Shown here: positions 9,847 to 20,050 of the stretch, piece by piece
How the letters are laid out: each line of letters begins with the position of its first letter
Position numbering within the stretch: the first letter of the stretch is position 1
NCBI GenBank assembly: GCA_024364805.1
Contig: CM044523.1
Span: 22,986,591-23,024,808, forward strand
DNA from: Euprymna scolopes
Taxonomy: Eukaryota > Mollusca > Cephalopoda > Sepiida > Sepiolidae
Reading direction: 5' to 3'
Length of the DNA: 38,218 nt
Translations under genes and position numbers: made by a program
The notes under the pieces: model-generated
Database searches by the model: none
Told to the model about the DNA's origin: nothing
Seen by the model: the letters and a program-made list of their open reading frames with translations, nothing else

Positions 9847-10744
9847 CTAAGGAAAAGAAAGACAAAAACAAAACTAGAAAATCATGTGAGGGATCAAGTT
9901 TGAGTCACATCTTTTTAATAATACTCTAAGGCAATTTCATGTTCAGACATACGTTATCACCCTTCACCCCTTTTTTTAAAAGATGGGGGTCACCAAAGGT
10001 GCAATACAAAAAAAGTATTTATTTTTTTAAATTTTCATCTGGTGTTATTGTTGTTGTTGTGTCAAGCATGAACCTAGAACTAAAATACACTTTCTTGGTT
10101 TTTAAACTAAGCTAGGGATGTGTCGAGGTGATGGCTCATATTGATCAAAAGCATCTCCGACATAATTCATAAATATCGAACTGCTGTGGAAGAGAGGAAG
10201 AGATGAATGGTGTTTCTTGTGATCCAGGTTGTAGTGCAAATGGTGGTGCGGACGTCACATCTGAGAGATAACCAAGGGGATTACATCTTATGTTGATCAG
10301 GATCTGATAGTGTTCTTCAAGCACCACTGGAAGGTCAAGATTAGATGTGATAGAAAGAGATTACGTTTCTGTTTTTGAAAAAAAAACAAAAAGGTGGATA
10401 CAGGTAGCGAGCTTGTATGTACAAAGAGGAGTCAAGTATGAGTACATGTTCTCTGCCTGAGCATGGCGTATGTGGTTCCTGGTCCTGTCAAACCCCAACT
10501 CATCAGGTAAATTTCTATCCTCTGAGCTGGTTAAATGAATGAACCCCCCCCCCTCCCATCCCCCGCCAATAGAAAGTCTCTAATATGCTAGTTCCCCCTT
10601 TTGAATTTATTCGCCCCCTCAGTCTCTTCTAAATTGCATTTATGCTGGAAAGAGCACTCTATCAATTTATTACCCTTTGGCCAAATTTTCAAAAAATATT
10701 CAACTATTTACAATTACTATATGCGATTTCCCCACTCTCTAAAC
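9847..10744. other. Intron sequence, no gene seen
   Basis: Part of the 4.66 kb intron between the two kinase exons. It holds a (GTT)n run near 10043-10058 and a 60-codon minus-strand ORF (10145-10327) with no recognisable similarity and no supporting splice context. Confidence 0.6.
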
Positions 10745-11072
10745 TTTTTTTTGTTTTTTACATTTTCACCCCGAACAAGGCACAGTGCCACTTTGGTGTA
10801 GGGGGCTACTATCAAGGACATAAATTGTAGGGATGCTATGTAGGGAGTTGAGCTGCAACATATCTGTTCACATTACACTTGAACTTATGGATGCTAGTAC
10901 AGTTAGGGAAGTAGGAACCCGGAAGGGAATTCCAGAGTTTAGCAGTTCTGGGGAAGAAACTATTAAAGTAGAAGGCTTTCTTACATCTAGGGATCTCTAC
11001 TATGTAGGGGTGGGATTTTGCTGCTTGTCGGGTTTGACGGAGATATTTACGTTGAGGGGGCACAAGAGATTG
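10745..11072 (-). mobile_element. LINE family F1, 3' end
   Basis: The minus strand encodes a C-terminal LINE peptide with VEIPRCKKAFYFNSFFPRTA and KLWNSLPGSYFPNC, then a stop and a 3' region ending GCCTTGTTCGGGGTGAAAAT. A close relative is inserted in the R2/R4-like LINE at 29918-30288, and a short piece of the same 3' end lies at 33488-33545. The FFPRTxxLWNSLP ending is common to CR1/Jockey-group LINEs. Only the 3' ~330 bases are present. Confidence 0.75.
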
Positions 11073-11139
11073 TAGTTCGTTGGAGCATCCACCATTAATA
11101 TACTTGTAAAACAGGCAGAGGGATAGGACAGAGGCTGAA

Positions 11140-11425
11140 GCTTAGATGACAGTTCAGAACACAGATTCCATGAACAAAACTTCTTTCCCAGAACTGCCCA
11201 CCTATGGAACACTGTTCTGCTGGCCTGCTTCCCAGTTGAATACAAAATGGTAGCCTTCAAATCCAACGTCAACAAGTTTTTCTTGGTCTGTCCTCATAAA
11301 TAATCAGATCCTACCTAATTTATACCATTAACGATTATTACACTACCACCTTACACTCATTAACCTTTATCCTCGAGTGGCCTTTGAGCCTTGACGTGAC
11401 TCCCAAGTAAAACAAACATCACCCA
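11140..11425 (+). mobile_element. LINE family F2, 3' end
   Basis: The plus strand encodes HRFHEQNFFPRTAHLWNT, FPVEYKMVAFKSNVNKFFLV and a stop. The 3' UTR contains TTATCCTCGAGTGGCCTTTG. Other copies of this tail lie at 20840-21135, 34095-34380 and 36205-36250 (minus) and 37780-37830 (plus). It is arranged tail-away from family F1 at 10745-11072, within the kinase intron. Confidence 0.75.
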
Positions 11426-11820
11426 TTATCCAAACTCCAACTCCCACTATTTTTTTTCTCTCCCATTTAGATCTCACCACTACTTAGAGATTGGCCTGCT
11501 TGGTTTTGGTTCAAAACAAACTGAAAACGAGTGTGTGGTCTATTTTTTTAGAAAAGGTTGGGAGTCTTACTAACCAAACTCTTTATTCTTTGCTTTTTTT
11601 CCCACTCTACGATTCTCTCCAATGAAACTATATAGAACTAGCAGGACCCGTACAAATTCTACGGAATAAGAGAAATATATTTAATCAACAAATGTTTAAA
11701 TAAAGGTGATATTTTTCATTTCTTTTTTTTATAGTGCAAAAAATTAGTTTTTTTGAACAGAAAAACCAATAACAAGCAGCAAATATGAGTTTATTAACAT
11801 TTCTATGAAAATAGTGTCCA
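11426..11820. other. No gene seen; short repeat end at about 11637
   Basis: ACTAGCAGGACCCGTACAAA (11637-11656) resembles the CTAG-plus-GC-rich terminus of repeat family D, but the GC palindrome is lost. The rest is T-rich spacer. Confidence 0.45.
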
Positions 11821-11827
11821 TTGTATT

Positions 11828-12305
11828 TTTATTCATCGGACTGCTGTTCTCATCTGGAGTGTGATTTTCAAAATGTTTCGGTCGATGTAACCGCCAACCT
11901 TCTTCAGGTGTATCTTGTCGAACTTGAGAAGGTTTCTGTCAAATTCGGGAATTTGGACGGAATTTTGAGCGGAACCTTTTATTTACTTCACAGGGGTAGT
12001 GTGCTATCCATGACTGGATAGAGGTCCTAAGTAATTCGCAAATGTATTTTTTCGGTCGCCACATTGTGGATTGAACCTTCAACCTTCTGGAGAATATCAC
12101 TTTTACAATTGATTTTTCCAAGTACTCTAACCACTACGCCACGGGTCCTTGCAGACAATTCTAGTACGAATTTTAGGAGCCTTAAACCTTTTTATTTTTA
12201 TTTCTAGGTGTAAATATCACTATTTATTACTAGATATTAATGTATATCTTTCTCTACATATATATTGATGTTTTTACTTATTACTTGTATATATTAGCTA
12301 AATTC
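11828..12305 (-). mobile_element. SINE family T2, full-length copy
   Basis: On the minus strand it carries box A TGGCGTAGTGG (complement of 12131-12141) and box B GGTTCAATCC (complement of 12068-12077), both good pol III matches. Then comes the 3' domain CTGAAGAAGGTTGGCGG, CGACCGAAACATT and a degraded AAGATGAGAACAG block. It aligns with 3515-3990 including the ~150 bases upstream of box A. Confidence 0.8.
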
Positions 12306-12479
12306 TTTACTAGGTCTACTTAGTAGTTGGTTATTCCCCAGCATATGTGCTGCTTCTTTCAATCATCTTACTCTACACCGTTCCTCTCTGTCTATAATTT
12401 TTATTTTGTCCCGTAATAGTAGATGGTTTCCCGTTTCCTTCCAGATATGGTCAGCTATACCTGACTTTCCAGTCTCTCC

Positions 12480-12592
12480 ATATACATCAATCGAAACGTT
12501 GTGAAAATCACACTTAAGATGAGAACAGTAGTTCAATGAATAATAATACGAATAACCAATCCTCATCTCAAAAATTCAGAAACGTCAGTGTC
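12480..12592 (+). mobile_element. SINE family T2, 3' domain fragment
   Basis: ATCAATCGAAACGTTGTGAA, then CTTAAGATGAGAACAGTAGT and CCTCATCTCAAAAATTCAGA: the terminal part of the T2 3' domain only. Confidence 0.7.
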
Positions 12593-12885
12593 CATTGTAT
12601 TTTAAATATAGAACAATGGCCTCCACATTTTGGCCAAGTTTCAGAAAAATCTAGTGGATGGATAAAAATTTATGGGGCAAAAGAGTCATTTTGGGCCATT
12701 TTTGACTTCTGAGCCCCTGTGGACACAACGAGAATTTTTGCAAAAAAAAATTTTTTACTATGCACATCTATTTAATGGAATAAAATTTGTGGCAAAATTT
12801 CAGGAAAAACTAACGGACGGTTATCTGGCAATCGTCCGGACGCCACTGAAAACTCTCCGATAAATTAGGGGGACCAATATTACAA
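12593..12885. other. Unassigned, probably repetitive
   Basis: Contains AAAATTTCAGGAAAAACTAA and GGACGGTTATCTGGCAATCG. No coding or structural signal I can support. Confidence 0.45.
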
Positions 12886-12889
12886 TAAA

Positions 12890-13082
12890 ATATTGTGGGG
12901 TCTATGTTTGTGGCAAACACCTATCATATCAGCAATCAGTATATTTGGTTTAATGTTATGCTGGCATGTGTTGGACAGCTTTATAGAAATCAACTTCCAA
13001 ACTAACTTATCTCTGGCTAGGTTTTTATTTATCCCTCTTTCTCTCAAGTCAATCTTTATCAATTCTTCCGATATTTTCCTTG
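12890..13082 (-). mobile_element. LINE family G, C-terminal fragment
   Basis: The minus strand encodes LARDKLVWKLISIKLSNTCQ, the C-terminal part of a LINE protein. The same peptide in better form is at 13545-13640 on the plus strand, so the two fragments face each other as an inverted pair. Confidence 0.6.
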
Positions 13083-13129
13083 TGAACCGACCCTGCTACC
13101 ACAATTATTTTACACTTGGTGAGGGTTGA

Positions 13130-13660
13130 GGACATATGTTGCATGGAGAGAAATGACATTAGAATCATAGGATGGATGTCTAATGTGAGTTTTAAACACA
13201 GGATTAAGGTCAGAATCTGACGAATTCTAGGGGGATTAAAACTGGACAGTATAGGGAGATGTGTGTAGAATAGATTTCAATGTTATGAGGTTGCTGAAAG
13301 TAAACTATGTTCACTTCTATGCAGTGGGATGATCCATGCATATCACGAGTCATAAAAGATAGGCTTAGATTTGATGATTAAATCTGGACAGTATAGGGAG
13401 ATGTGTGCAGAACATAAGACTTTGATGGAATGGCCATCTTGAAAGAATGGACGAGAGTTCTTGGGTTAGTAGATATAAAATGATTGAAGTCTCAGGGTCA
13501 GTTGCCAGGATGATGCCAAGGAAACTATGGTAAAAAGTGATAAGAACGGACTTAAATAAATACCTGGCCAGAGATAGGTTAGTTTGGAAATCAATTTCTA
13601 AAAGCTGTCCATCACATGTCAGCATGTTATGATACTATGGTCGAGCTGCGGCCATTGAGG
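13130..13660 (+). mobile_element. LINE family G, 3' portion
   Basis: The plus strand at 13548-13640 translates as RTDLNKYLARDRLVWKSISK followed by SCPSHVSML. Upstream, related blocks occur twice (GGACAGTATAGGGAGATGTG at 13243-13262 and 13384-13403), indicating an internal duplication. No reverse transcriptase motifs remain. Confidence 0.55.
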
Positions 13661-14505
13661 AAGGAACTAGGAAGACAAATAAAGTAGGAAATAGATTTAT
13701 CAACAGACAATGGACAGATATTTGTTCTTATCATAGACAAAGAGAGGTAAGGGTAGATGTAAATTCAGGGTGTGATGAGTGATCAAATGACCGATAGCTA
13801 GAGAACAATGGATTAAAGATTAAACAATGTGAATGTAGGCACTTTGAGAGGAGGGTTACTGTGAATCAGGGGAATGATAAGAACGACACTTAATGGTTGG
13901 GGGGGGGTGCAGTTGGACACTTAGTTGAGGCGAACTCCGAGGTGGAAAGTTTGACTGACTACAATTGGAGATAGATTGTGGCTTGTACCATGTCAGAAAA
14001 GCTTTGGGAAATCAAGATGGACTGACAGCAGCAGATTAACCCAGCCTCGACAGGACGTAGATGAGAACTGTAACATGTAGAAACACACCTAGACTTCAAT
14101 TAACATAAGTGAAGCATCAGAGTCTGTGCTTTTCTTGTGTGGCATTTTGTATTATTTTTTTTACTTGTAGACCCATGCGTCCCTATCGACAGTCACCAAT
14201 GTAAAAAGACGATGACGACATGGCCAGAACAAGAATGATGAAAAATATAGAACAAAGCCACAGCAGACAACATCTGGGGTCGGTTAATTGTCAGTGGGGC
14301 CATGTGGTAGCACAATGTAAAAGGATGTTAAATCAAATATGATGAGGTTGATTTGAAAGAATATGATTATAAAAGAAGGAACCAGTTTAACCTCTCTTGA
14401 GCATACATAGATGGTACTTATTCGAGATGCCATAAAAAGCAACCGGATCAACTGTTCTTGAAATAGGGTTAGCCAACACAAGTACAAATAGATATATAAT
14501 CATAC
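13661..14505. other. Intron sequence, no gene seen
   Basis: Less A+T-rich than the surroundings and possibly an old LINE body, but I recognise no peptide. The minus-strand donor of the kinase exon begins at 14505. Confidence 0.45.
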
Positions 14506-14700
14506 CTCAAAATCCTGTGTATCAAGATCCCCTCGAACTGGAAACTCTGGAAGAAATAAGGCCTCTGCAAGAGGAATTGTTGTTTGTGGTTCAGAATTCT
14601 TTGACCCTACATCTGAAATACTGCCATTGGATGCCAAGCGTGTAAGACGAGCAGAACTTCGAGACTTCCCTCGAACGAGCAGTGGATCAAGAACAAAACT
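14506..14700 (-). CDS. RSKR: RSKR-like kinase, linker exon before the kinase domain
   Basis: A 195-base phase-0 exon encoding 65 residues, with a GTTTTTGCAG acceptor at its upstream side and a GTATGATTAT donor at its downstream side on the minus strand. The peptide is Ser/Arg-rich (RGKSRSSARLTRLASNGSIS), as expected for a flexible linker, and ends LFLPEFPVRGDLDTQDFE. Human RSKR has FLPEFPIRP just before its kinase domain (from memory), which with the next exon makes this identification firm. RxxS sites such as ARLTRLASNGS could be phosphorylated by basophilic kinases (inference). The N-terminal exons should lie at higher coordinates; none was recognisable up to 38218. Confidence 0.85.
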
Positions 14701-14819
14701 CTGCAAAAACCAAAGAAAAGACAAAAAAAGTCAGTAAAACATAAAATAGGATACCAAAGTTGATTCAAGTTATGAAAGCCCTATTTTGAAATAATGAAAA
14801 GCTTGTTTCAGGCGACTTG

Positions 14820-15290
14820 TATCTATATATTAATACGATAGCCTGCGTGTTATTTTCTGTGTCATGTTTACATCCGGGTCTTTTAATTGTTATGTACTTC
14901 ATTTTCTTGTCATAAATAATTTTACCAAGAATTCTTCGTAAGTTTTGGTTTCGATTATAGCTGATGGCACTTAAGTCATCTATTTTTTTATAAATAATTT
15001 TATCAAAAATTCTTCATAAGTTTTGGTTTCAATTTCGATTATGCCTGAAGGAACTCAAGTTATATATATATTTTTTTTTTTTGTTTTTCATAAGTTTTTA
15101 TTTCAGTTTTGATTCAAGCTAATGCATGCAAGTTATCTGGAAACTTTTTTTATTTTTGAAATCACAACTTTATAATATATAAAAATCGATAGAACATTAA
15201 CTCTATAATAATATATATGAAATCTGCAAGAATCAAAATATCATATTTAAGCATATTTTACGACCGGGCTTTGCCGGGTGTTAGTGCTAG
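14820..15290 (-). repeat. Repeat family D copy with internal triplication
   Basis: On the minus strand it begins GCTAGCACTAACACCCGGCA and AAGCCCGGTCGTAAAATATG, then follows the family D sequence. Inside, a ~60-base unit built on TTCTTCGTAAGTTTTGGTTT is repeated three times (about 14925-14985, 14993-15058, 15083-15140). Confidence 0.65.
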
Positions 15291-15537
15291 CTTAGATAAA
15301 TACTTTTGCAGTTTTAACAAAAAAAGCTACAATAATATCAGAGCGTCACCATTTACACTGAACATCTATAGAATGTCAACATCAGTATATTACATATGAA
15401 GGAATCCCCTGTGGAATTTCCACAGATCTCACTAGTTCTATATTATTATTTTTTATATTATTTAATTAGAATTCATTATTGAGATGAGTATTATTTATTG
15501 CGGACTATTATCCTCATCTTTTCTTAGTTGTTTCACG

Positions 15538-15843
15538 ACGTTTCGTCCAACTATTCCTCTGGCCTTCATCAGGTGGTAACCGCGACGGATAGGAACTCTG
15601 AATCTCCTGACTGAATTCACTGCAATCACTGCCTTCCATAGTTGTTGTCATCTCACCACGTGTTTGGCCAAGTGAGCCTCTGGCCGGCTTTGGGTAGGAT
15701 TGAAACCGCTATCTTCAGACAATTCTCACCTAGAACTGTAGAGATTCAATGTCCCTATCAACTGTGCCACAGGAGATTCAGAGTTCCTATCCCGTCGTGG
15801 TTACCACCTGAAGAAGGCCAGAGGAATAGTTGGCCGAAACGAA
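15538..15843. mobile_element. Inverted repeat (about 72-bp arms) enclosing a tRNA-like unit
   Basis: Left arm 15538-15612 and right arm 15769-15843 are reverse complements at about 93 percent. Each arm carries the CTGATGA/CTGAAGA, AGGCCAGAGGAATAGTTGG, GAAACG motif of the T2 3' domain. Between them, on the minus strand, is a tRNA-like promoter: TGGCACAGTTGATAGG (box A-like) and GGTTTCAATCC (box B-like, complement of about 15698-15708). This looks like two SINE 3' domains in opposite orientation around one tRNA-like head. Confidence 0.75.
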
Positions 15844-15849
15844 AACTTA

Positions 15850-15984
15850 TTATTATTTTTTACTTTTTAAAATTCAGATCATTAATACACATGACTAATG
15901 TTCTCATCCTGCACAGAATTTTGATTAAACCTTTGATTTAATCCGGGGTGGGGGGGGGCTATCTTGCTTTCGTTTTATCAGCCA
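15850..15984. other. No gene seen
   Basis: Spacer with a G run at 15945-15957. Confidence 0.5.
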
Positions 15985-16135
15985 TCATTGGGTAGAAGTC
16001 CTAAGTAAATCGAAATTGTATTTTAAGTCTCGCCCGCGCTGAAGATTGAACCTTCAAGCTCCAGAGGAGTGTAACTTCCAACTGAATTTTACCAACTACT
16101 TTATTTCTTATACCATGGATCGCCCCCCCTCCCCC
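15985..16135 (-). mobile_element. SINE family T2, tRNA-like head only
   Basis: The minus strand reads GATCCATGGTATAAGAAATA (degraded box A region) and GAAGGTTCAATCTTCAGCG (box B), then TTAGGACTTCTACCCAATGA. Confidence 0.6.
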
Positions 16136-16164
16136 TCCATGGATTATATCAAAGATTTTGTTTG

Positions 16165-16305
16165 AAATTCTGTACAGATTCAACAGTTTGTGAAGAAGGC
16201 TGGTGGTTATGCCAACCAAAACAAAACACTCAAGATGAGAACAGTAGCTTGATAATCCAAATAATACAATTTATTAATCCTCATCAAAATAATTCAGAAA
16301 CAAAG
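16165..16305 (+). mobile_element. SINE family T2, 3' domain
   Basis: GTGAAGAAGGCTGGTGGTTA, GCCAACCAAAACAAAACACT and CAAGATGAGAACAGTAGCTT: a diverged copy of the T2 3' domain, opposite in direction to the head at 15985-16135. Confidence 0.65.
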
Positions 16306-16329
16306 TATTTTTTTTATTCGGCTTTAACA

Positions 16330-16442
16330 ACCTGTTTATGTTTTTATTTATTTCTACTAGTTTGTTGTTGATCCACTATTCCATGGATTAAATATTAAGT
16401 ACATATTCTAAGTACTTTATCCACTACACCACAGGTTCTTAT
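16330..16442 (-). mobile_element. SINE family T2, second head fragment
   Basis: The minus strand reads AAGAACCTGTGGTGTAGTGG ATAAAGTACTTAGAA; box A is TGGTGTAGTGG. The rest of the element is missing. Confidence 0.6.
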
Positions 16443-16581
16443 CATTGCGATCGACATGGAAAGAGGGTTGAAGACTGCCTCAATTTCATAATTGTTACTA
16501 TTCTAGACCATTTAATGCCAATATCAGTCATTTTAGTAAAATAAAGAAAACATTAATCAAGATCCCAAAATGACTAAGTTA

Positions 16582-17276
16582 CAAGGTGCCTTAAATAAGT
16601 TTCCAGACCTTTTTTCGTATGGCCACTTCACACATGAAACTCTAGGCCCCTTTGAAGTAATCTCCTCCGACTGCAATGCACTTGTACAGTTTAAATAACT
16701 TCTGGAAGGCCCCATGGAATCCTCTTATGTTAGTGTGTCAATGACTCTCGTCACAGCTTCCTTCATCTCCTCAATTGTCTCATAATAACAGCCTCTAAGG
16801 TTTTCCTTGAGCTTAGGGAATAACCAAAAGTCACAGGGAGCAAGGTCTGGACTATAGGGAGGGTGAGGAACTGTTTTGATGCCCATCTTGGTCAAATAGT
16901 CTGTGACAAGGATGGAGTTGTGGGCTGAACCAATTTGAAGAGTGTATGCCTCTTCTGACAGAGTCTCTTCCTGAACTACCTTAAAATCTCAACATAGTAT
17001 TTCTTATCGAGTGTCCAGTGGGAACCCAGTGATGTAGATCATGCCCGTGCTATTAAAAAAGGGATCATCATAAGTTTCTGGGTGGATTTGTTCTGTCTGG
17101 TCTTCTTGGGTCTGGGAGAGCCAGCATGCTTTCACTGGGAACTCTGTCTTTTGGTCTCTGGGTCATAGCAGTAGATCCAGCTTTCATCGCAAGTCACCAG
17201 AGCATCAATAACTGCAGCATCTAAATTGCTCAGCTCAACCATCTCTCTGCTATCGTATTTCTTCCTCATCTTCTAA
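16582..17276 (-). mobile_element. Mariner transposon relic (DD34D-type transposase)
   Basis: The minus-strand translation covers the last ~two thirds of a mariner transposase: VTCDESWIYCYDPETKRQSS (first catalytic Asp in CDESW), GSPRPKKTRQ, a degraded second-Asp region near AHNSILVTDYL, then PHPPYSPDLAPCDFWLFPKL (third Asp) and KENLRGCYYETIEEMKEAVT. It closely resembles the FLJ37770-type mariner family. In-frame stops (for example after RQSSQ and after DTLT) and frame changes make it inactive; the N-terminal helix-turn-helix part is absent. The low-coordinate end is the 3' terminal repeat, starting CAAGGTGCCTTAAATAAGTT after a TA at 16580-16581. The 5' end is truncated against repeat C at about 17283. 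Confidence 0.9.
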
Positions 17277-17282
17277 GCACCC

Positions 17283-17560
17283 TTCGGACAAACTTTTTTT
17301 CTTATACAATAAATGTAAATCGAGATTGCTAGGCGTATGACTTGCAAAAATGTTGACGGAAAAAGTGACCCCCTCCTCTTTGCAAAAAACGGCTTAGTTG
17401 ACCAGCACAGAATTAATCTTTTTGGGACAATTTTTACATATTTCTCGTCCAAGACATTGATCTTTCTAATGATACCCAATGTGTCGGTCAAAAGTTTTTG
17501 GTCGACATACAAACACACACATATTAACTTACAAACACATACACATACTAAGTTACACGT
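17283..17560 (+). repeat. Repeat family C, 3' part
   Basis: GACCCCCTCCTCTTTGCAAA, GGGACAATTTTTACATATTT and TGTCGGTCAAAAGTTTTTGG match the 3' half of the fuller copy at 32465-33033, ending in an ACA/CATA-rich tail. Confidence 0.65.
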
Positions 17561-17864
17561 TTCCCCTTTTATATAATAGATGAAAATATATGTTTTTTAA
17601 ATGTTTACTTTAAATTCTACTGATTGTTGAAAACTATTGAATTTAAATCATTTACATCCTTAAAAAAAATAATAATTTTTTTCTTTGCAATTCAACTAAT
17701 TATATTAGAACCAAGAAATAACGTTATTTTTTTTTTTACAAAACATAAAATCGAATTCATTTTCTATTTACAAATTCAAGTTTAAAAAAAAAGTATGACG
17801 TTTACACATAATGAATATTTACATTTTGTAAAAAAAAACTCTTCAGCTTTATTAAATACTAGCA
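17561..17864. other. No gene seen
   Basis: Very A+T-rich spacer with several poly-A and poly-T runs. Confidence 0.6.
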
Positions 17865-17865
17865 G

Positions 17866-18195
17866 TTCAGCCCAGCTTTGCTCGGGCCCTATGTACTGTT
17901 CATAACTTGCCCTACATGTGAATACCCTTTATGTAAGATTTCAAATGTTTAGACCAAAATAGGTCTTGAGTAATATCGTAGAGACTGCAGAGGTTAATTT
18001 CTTTTAACTTTGACCCCAATTTTGACCCCTTAACATTTATTATTTTGGTCTCAAATCAAAATACAAAGTTTTATCCATGTCCAAGTTACCTACATCTAAA
18101 ATTTCAAGTCTTTAAACCCAAAATTGGCAGAGGAATTTGGTAGAATCTGCAAAGGTCAACTCTTTTAATTTTGACCTTTTAAAATGGCCACTATA
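17866..18195 (+). repeat. Repeat family D-like element
   Basis: Begins ACTAGCAGTTCAGCCCAGCT TTGCTCGGG, the same CTAG-plus-GC-palindrome start as family D. It continues with 'tttgaccccaattttgacccctta' type blocks also seen at 940-970 and 1690-1715. Confidence 0.6.
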
Positions 18196-18905
18196 TAGGA
18201 ACATTGTTTTAAGGTGCTGATAATGTTAAAAAACAAAAAGAAAAAACCCACAATTTTAATCTTGCATTTTCATTATTTTCGTATGTTGAATTTTTTTTTT
18301 TTTTTTTTTAATTAATATTAGTTTATTTTAGGCTCCTTTTAAAAATGATACAAAAGTTATAATTTTAACTTATATTAAAGTTGCATCATGTTATATATAG
18401 GGGGAGGTAATTCTATGATGCACTTTGGAGGTACCTACGTATCTACAATTAGTTACCACACTTAAAAATTATACAGGTCACTAGAGGATTAAATTTTAAT
18501 GCGTTTGGCAAAAGTTATTTGTTATATATTTTGATTTGTTTTTCAATTTCTCAGCTGTTAATTATATTGCAATTTTACTTTTAAAATCTGTAGCATTAAC
18601 TCCCTTTTCAAAACAATTACATTTGGCGCCACTATGTGGCACCAAATTCGATTTATCTCCCCTTGTTATGATGCCCGGAGGGGTCCTGACTTGCCTTATA
18701 AAAAGAGATACACAAACTTGTTCTCTCTCTTACTATCTTACTATCTGTTATACATAGCATCAGTCAGACTCCCTTTTTCTCTTTCCCTTATTTGGACTGA
18801 CAGCTGCTATCACCATGTGCTCAAACACACAAACACACATGCATACAGACACATATATAAGAACTTTTTTCCACTCACATATACACAATACCCAGACTTT
18901 CTACT
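18196..18905. other. No gene seen
   Basis: Includes a poly-T run at 18292-18309. TTATAAAAAGAGATACACAA (18695-18714) resembles a TATA box, and CA-rich microsatellites lie near 18825-18890. No gene start or terminal repeat could be tied to the TATA-like sequence. Confidence 0.5.
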
Positions 18906-18913
18906 ATAGGCAA

Positions 18914-19317
18914 TAGTGTTGGGACGATTAATCGAGAATCGGAAAAATCAGAGCTTTTTGGGGTATCGGAATCGGTATCAGAATTGGGAAATTTGAAGCC
19001 TATTTTCCGATGCTAAAACCGATTCCTTTAATTATCTATTTTATTTTATTTTGTTTTTATAAAACGTCTTCCATAGTTTGCAGTAAAAAAAAATAAAAAT
19101 TTATTAATTTATACCTCCAGTAAGACTAAAATCTCTAGATCACACTCTCACAAGTGTTTTTACATTTGAGATAATACATGCACATGAAAAATGTGTTTTT
19201 ACAGTAATCAGGACAAAATAACTTTATAGTAAAACATTTAGAGATTTATAAAGAATCAGTATTGGAATCAGTAATTGTATCGAAATCAAGAAAAATATTG
19301 GAATCGTCCCATCACTA
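18914..19317. mobile_element. hAT-type MITE, 404 bp, with target-site duplication
   Basis: Terminal inverted repeats TAGTGTTGGGACGATTAATC (left) and TAGTGATGGGACGATTCCAA (right, reverse complement), flanked by an 8-base duplication ATAGGCAA (18906-18913) / ATAGCCAA (19318-19325), with one mismatch. Eight-base duplications and a TAGTGxTGGG start are hAT hallmarks. The interior has repeated GGAATCGGTATC-like blocks at both ends and no transposase, so it is non-autonomous. Confidence 0.9.
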
Positions 19318-19325
19318 ATAGCCAA

Positions 19326-19535
19326 TCCCAAGACAGTTCGTTTCAACATACACACACATACATACATACATACATCATTCCACTTACACTTTCTTTGTAT
19401 GTTTTGATTAACACTATTTCATAGTCAGTTCCGCATATCATAAATATTTTATTGAATTATATTTTCTTTGACCTTTTACTTTGCTTTCATCAATACGTGC
19501 TTGTAGTTAGTAGTGTGGGATATAGGGGGCTCTGG
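19326..19535. other. No gene seen
   Basis: Short (CATA)n run at 19358-19374; nothing else. Confidence 0.5.
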
Positions 19536-20050
19536 AAGAGGTAGCACCTTTGTAGCTCGGCTGCTGCACCCTCCAGGGAGGGGGGGGGGAGACGAGTGTC
19601 ACTGGTTCTTAACCATCTCCTAATTTCTCACATGTGGCTGCACATTGCCATACCCCGGTTCCTTGCTTCAGCAGGCAAGCGAAACCATGTGAGGGGTGCC
19701 ACTGCCTTGTGGTTAGCTATTGGCTCAGAAAAGCCAGGGGAAACAATCCCTATAGAAAATTTGGAGCAGAGCTCCGCAGGCAAGTCAGTGTGGTACTTCC
19801 CACTGTCTCTGACAGCTACAGCGGTTGAGCTGGCCCCAGACGTACTAGTCCCACCATTCCTCCGGAGTACACCAGTGAGATCAGAGAGAGGAATATTGAT
19901 GCTTGGTCAACTCAACTTCTCCATACCAATGTCCAGGCTTTCACCCTGGAGAGACAACTTCAGCTACACATTGTAGAACCAATCAGAGGAATGACAGCGG
20001 TTATAAGCCCAAAGTTAGATTGACATACAACTAGGTGGGAGGGGCCATTC
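19536..20050 (+). other. GC-richer segment of unknown nature
   Basis: Base composition differs clearly from its neighbours. It contains an open frame of 126 codons (19596-19976) with no recognisable domain, and repeated AAGCGAAACCATGTGAGG / CTCACATGTGGCTGC pieces that are partly complementary. It may be the 5' region of a LINE or another repeat. I do not call a host gene. Confidence 0.35.

Noticed and set aside
10145-10327. 60-codon minus-strand ORF inside the kinase intron
   Set aside because: No similarity recognised and no suitable acceptor/donor pair in frame with the kinase exons.
18690-18910. Promoter or long terminal repeat suggested by TTATAAAAAG
   Set aside because: No second copy of the surrounding sequence, no target duplication and no downstream coding region; a chance TATA-like sequence is enough.
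19596-19976. 126-codon ORF in a GC-richer segment
   Set aside because: No recognisable domain, no splice or promoter context, and the segment looks like part of an unknown repeat.
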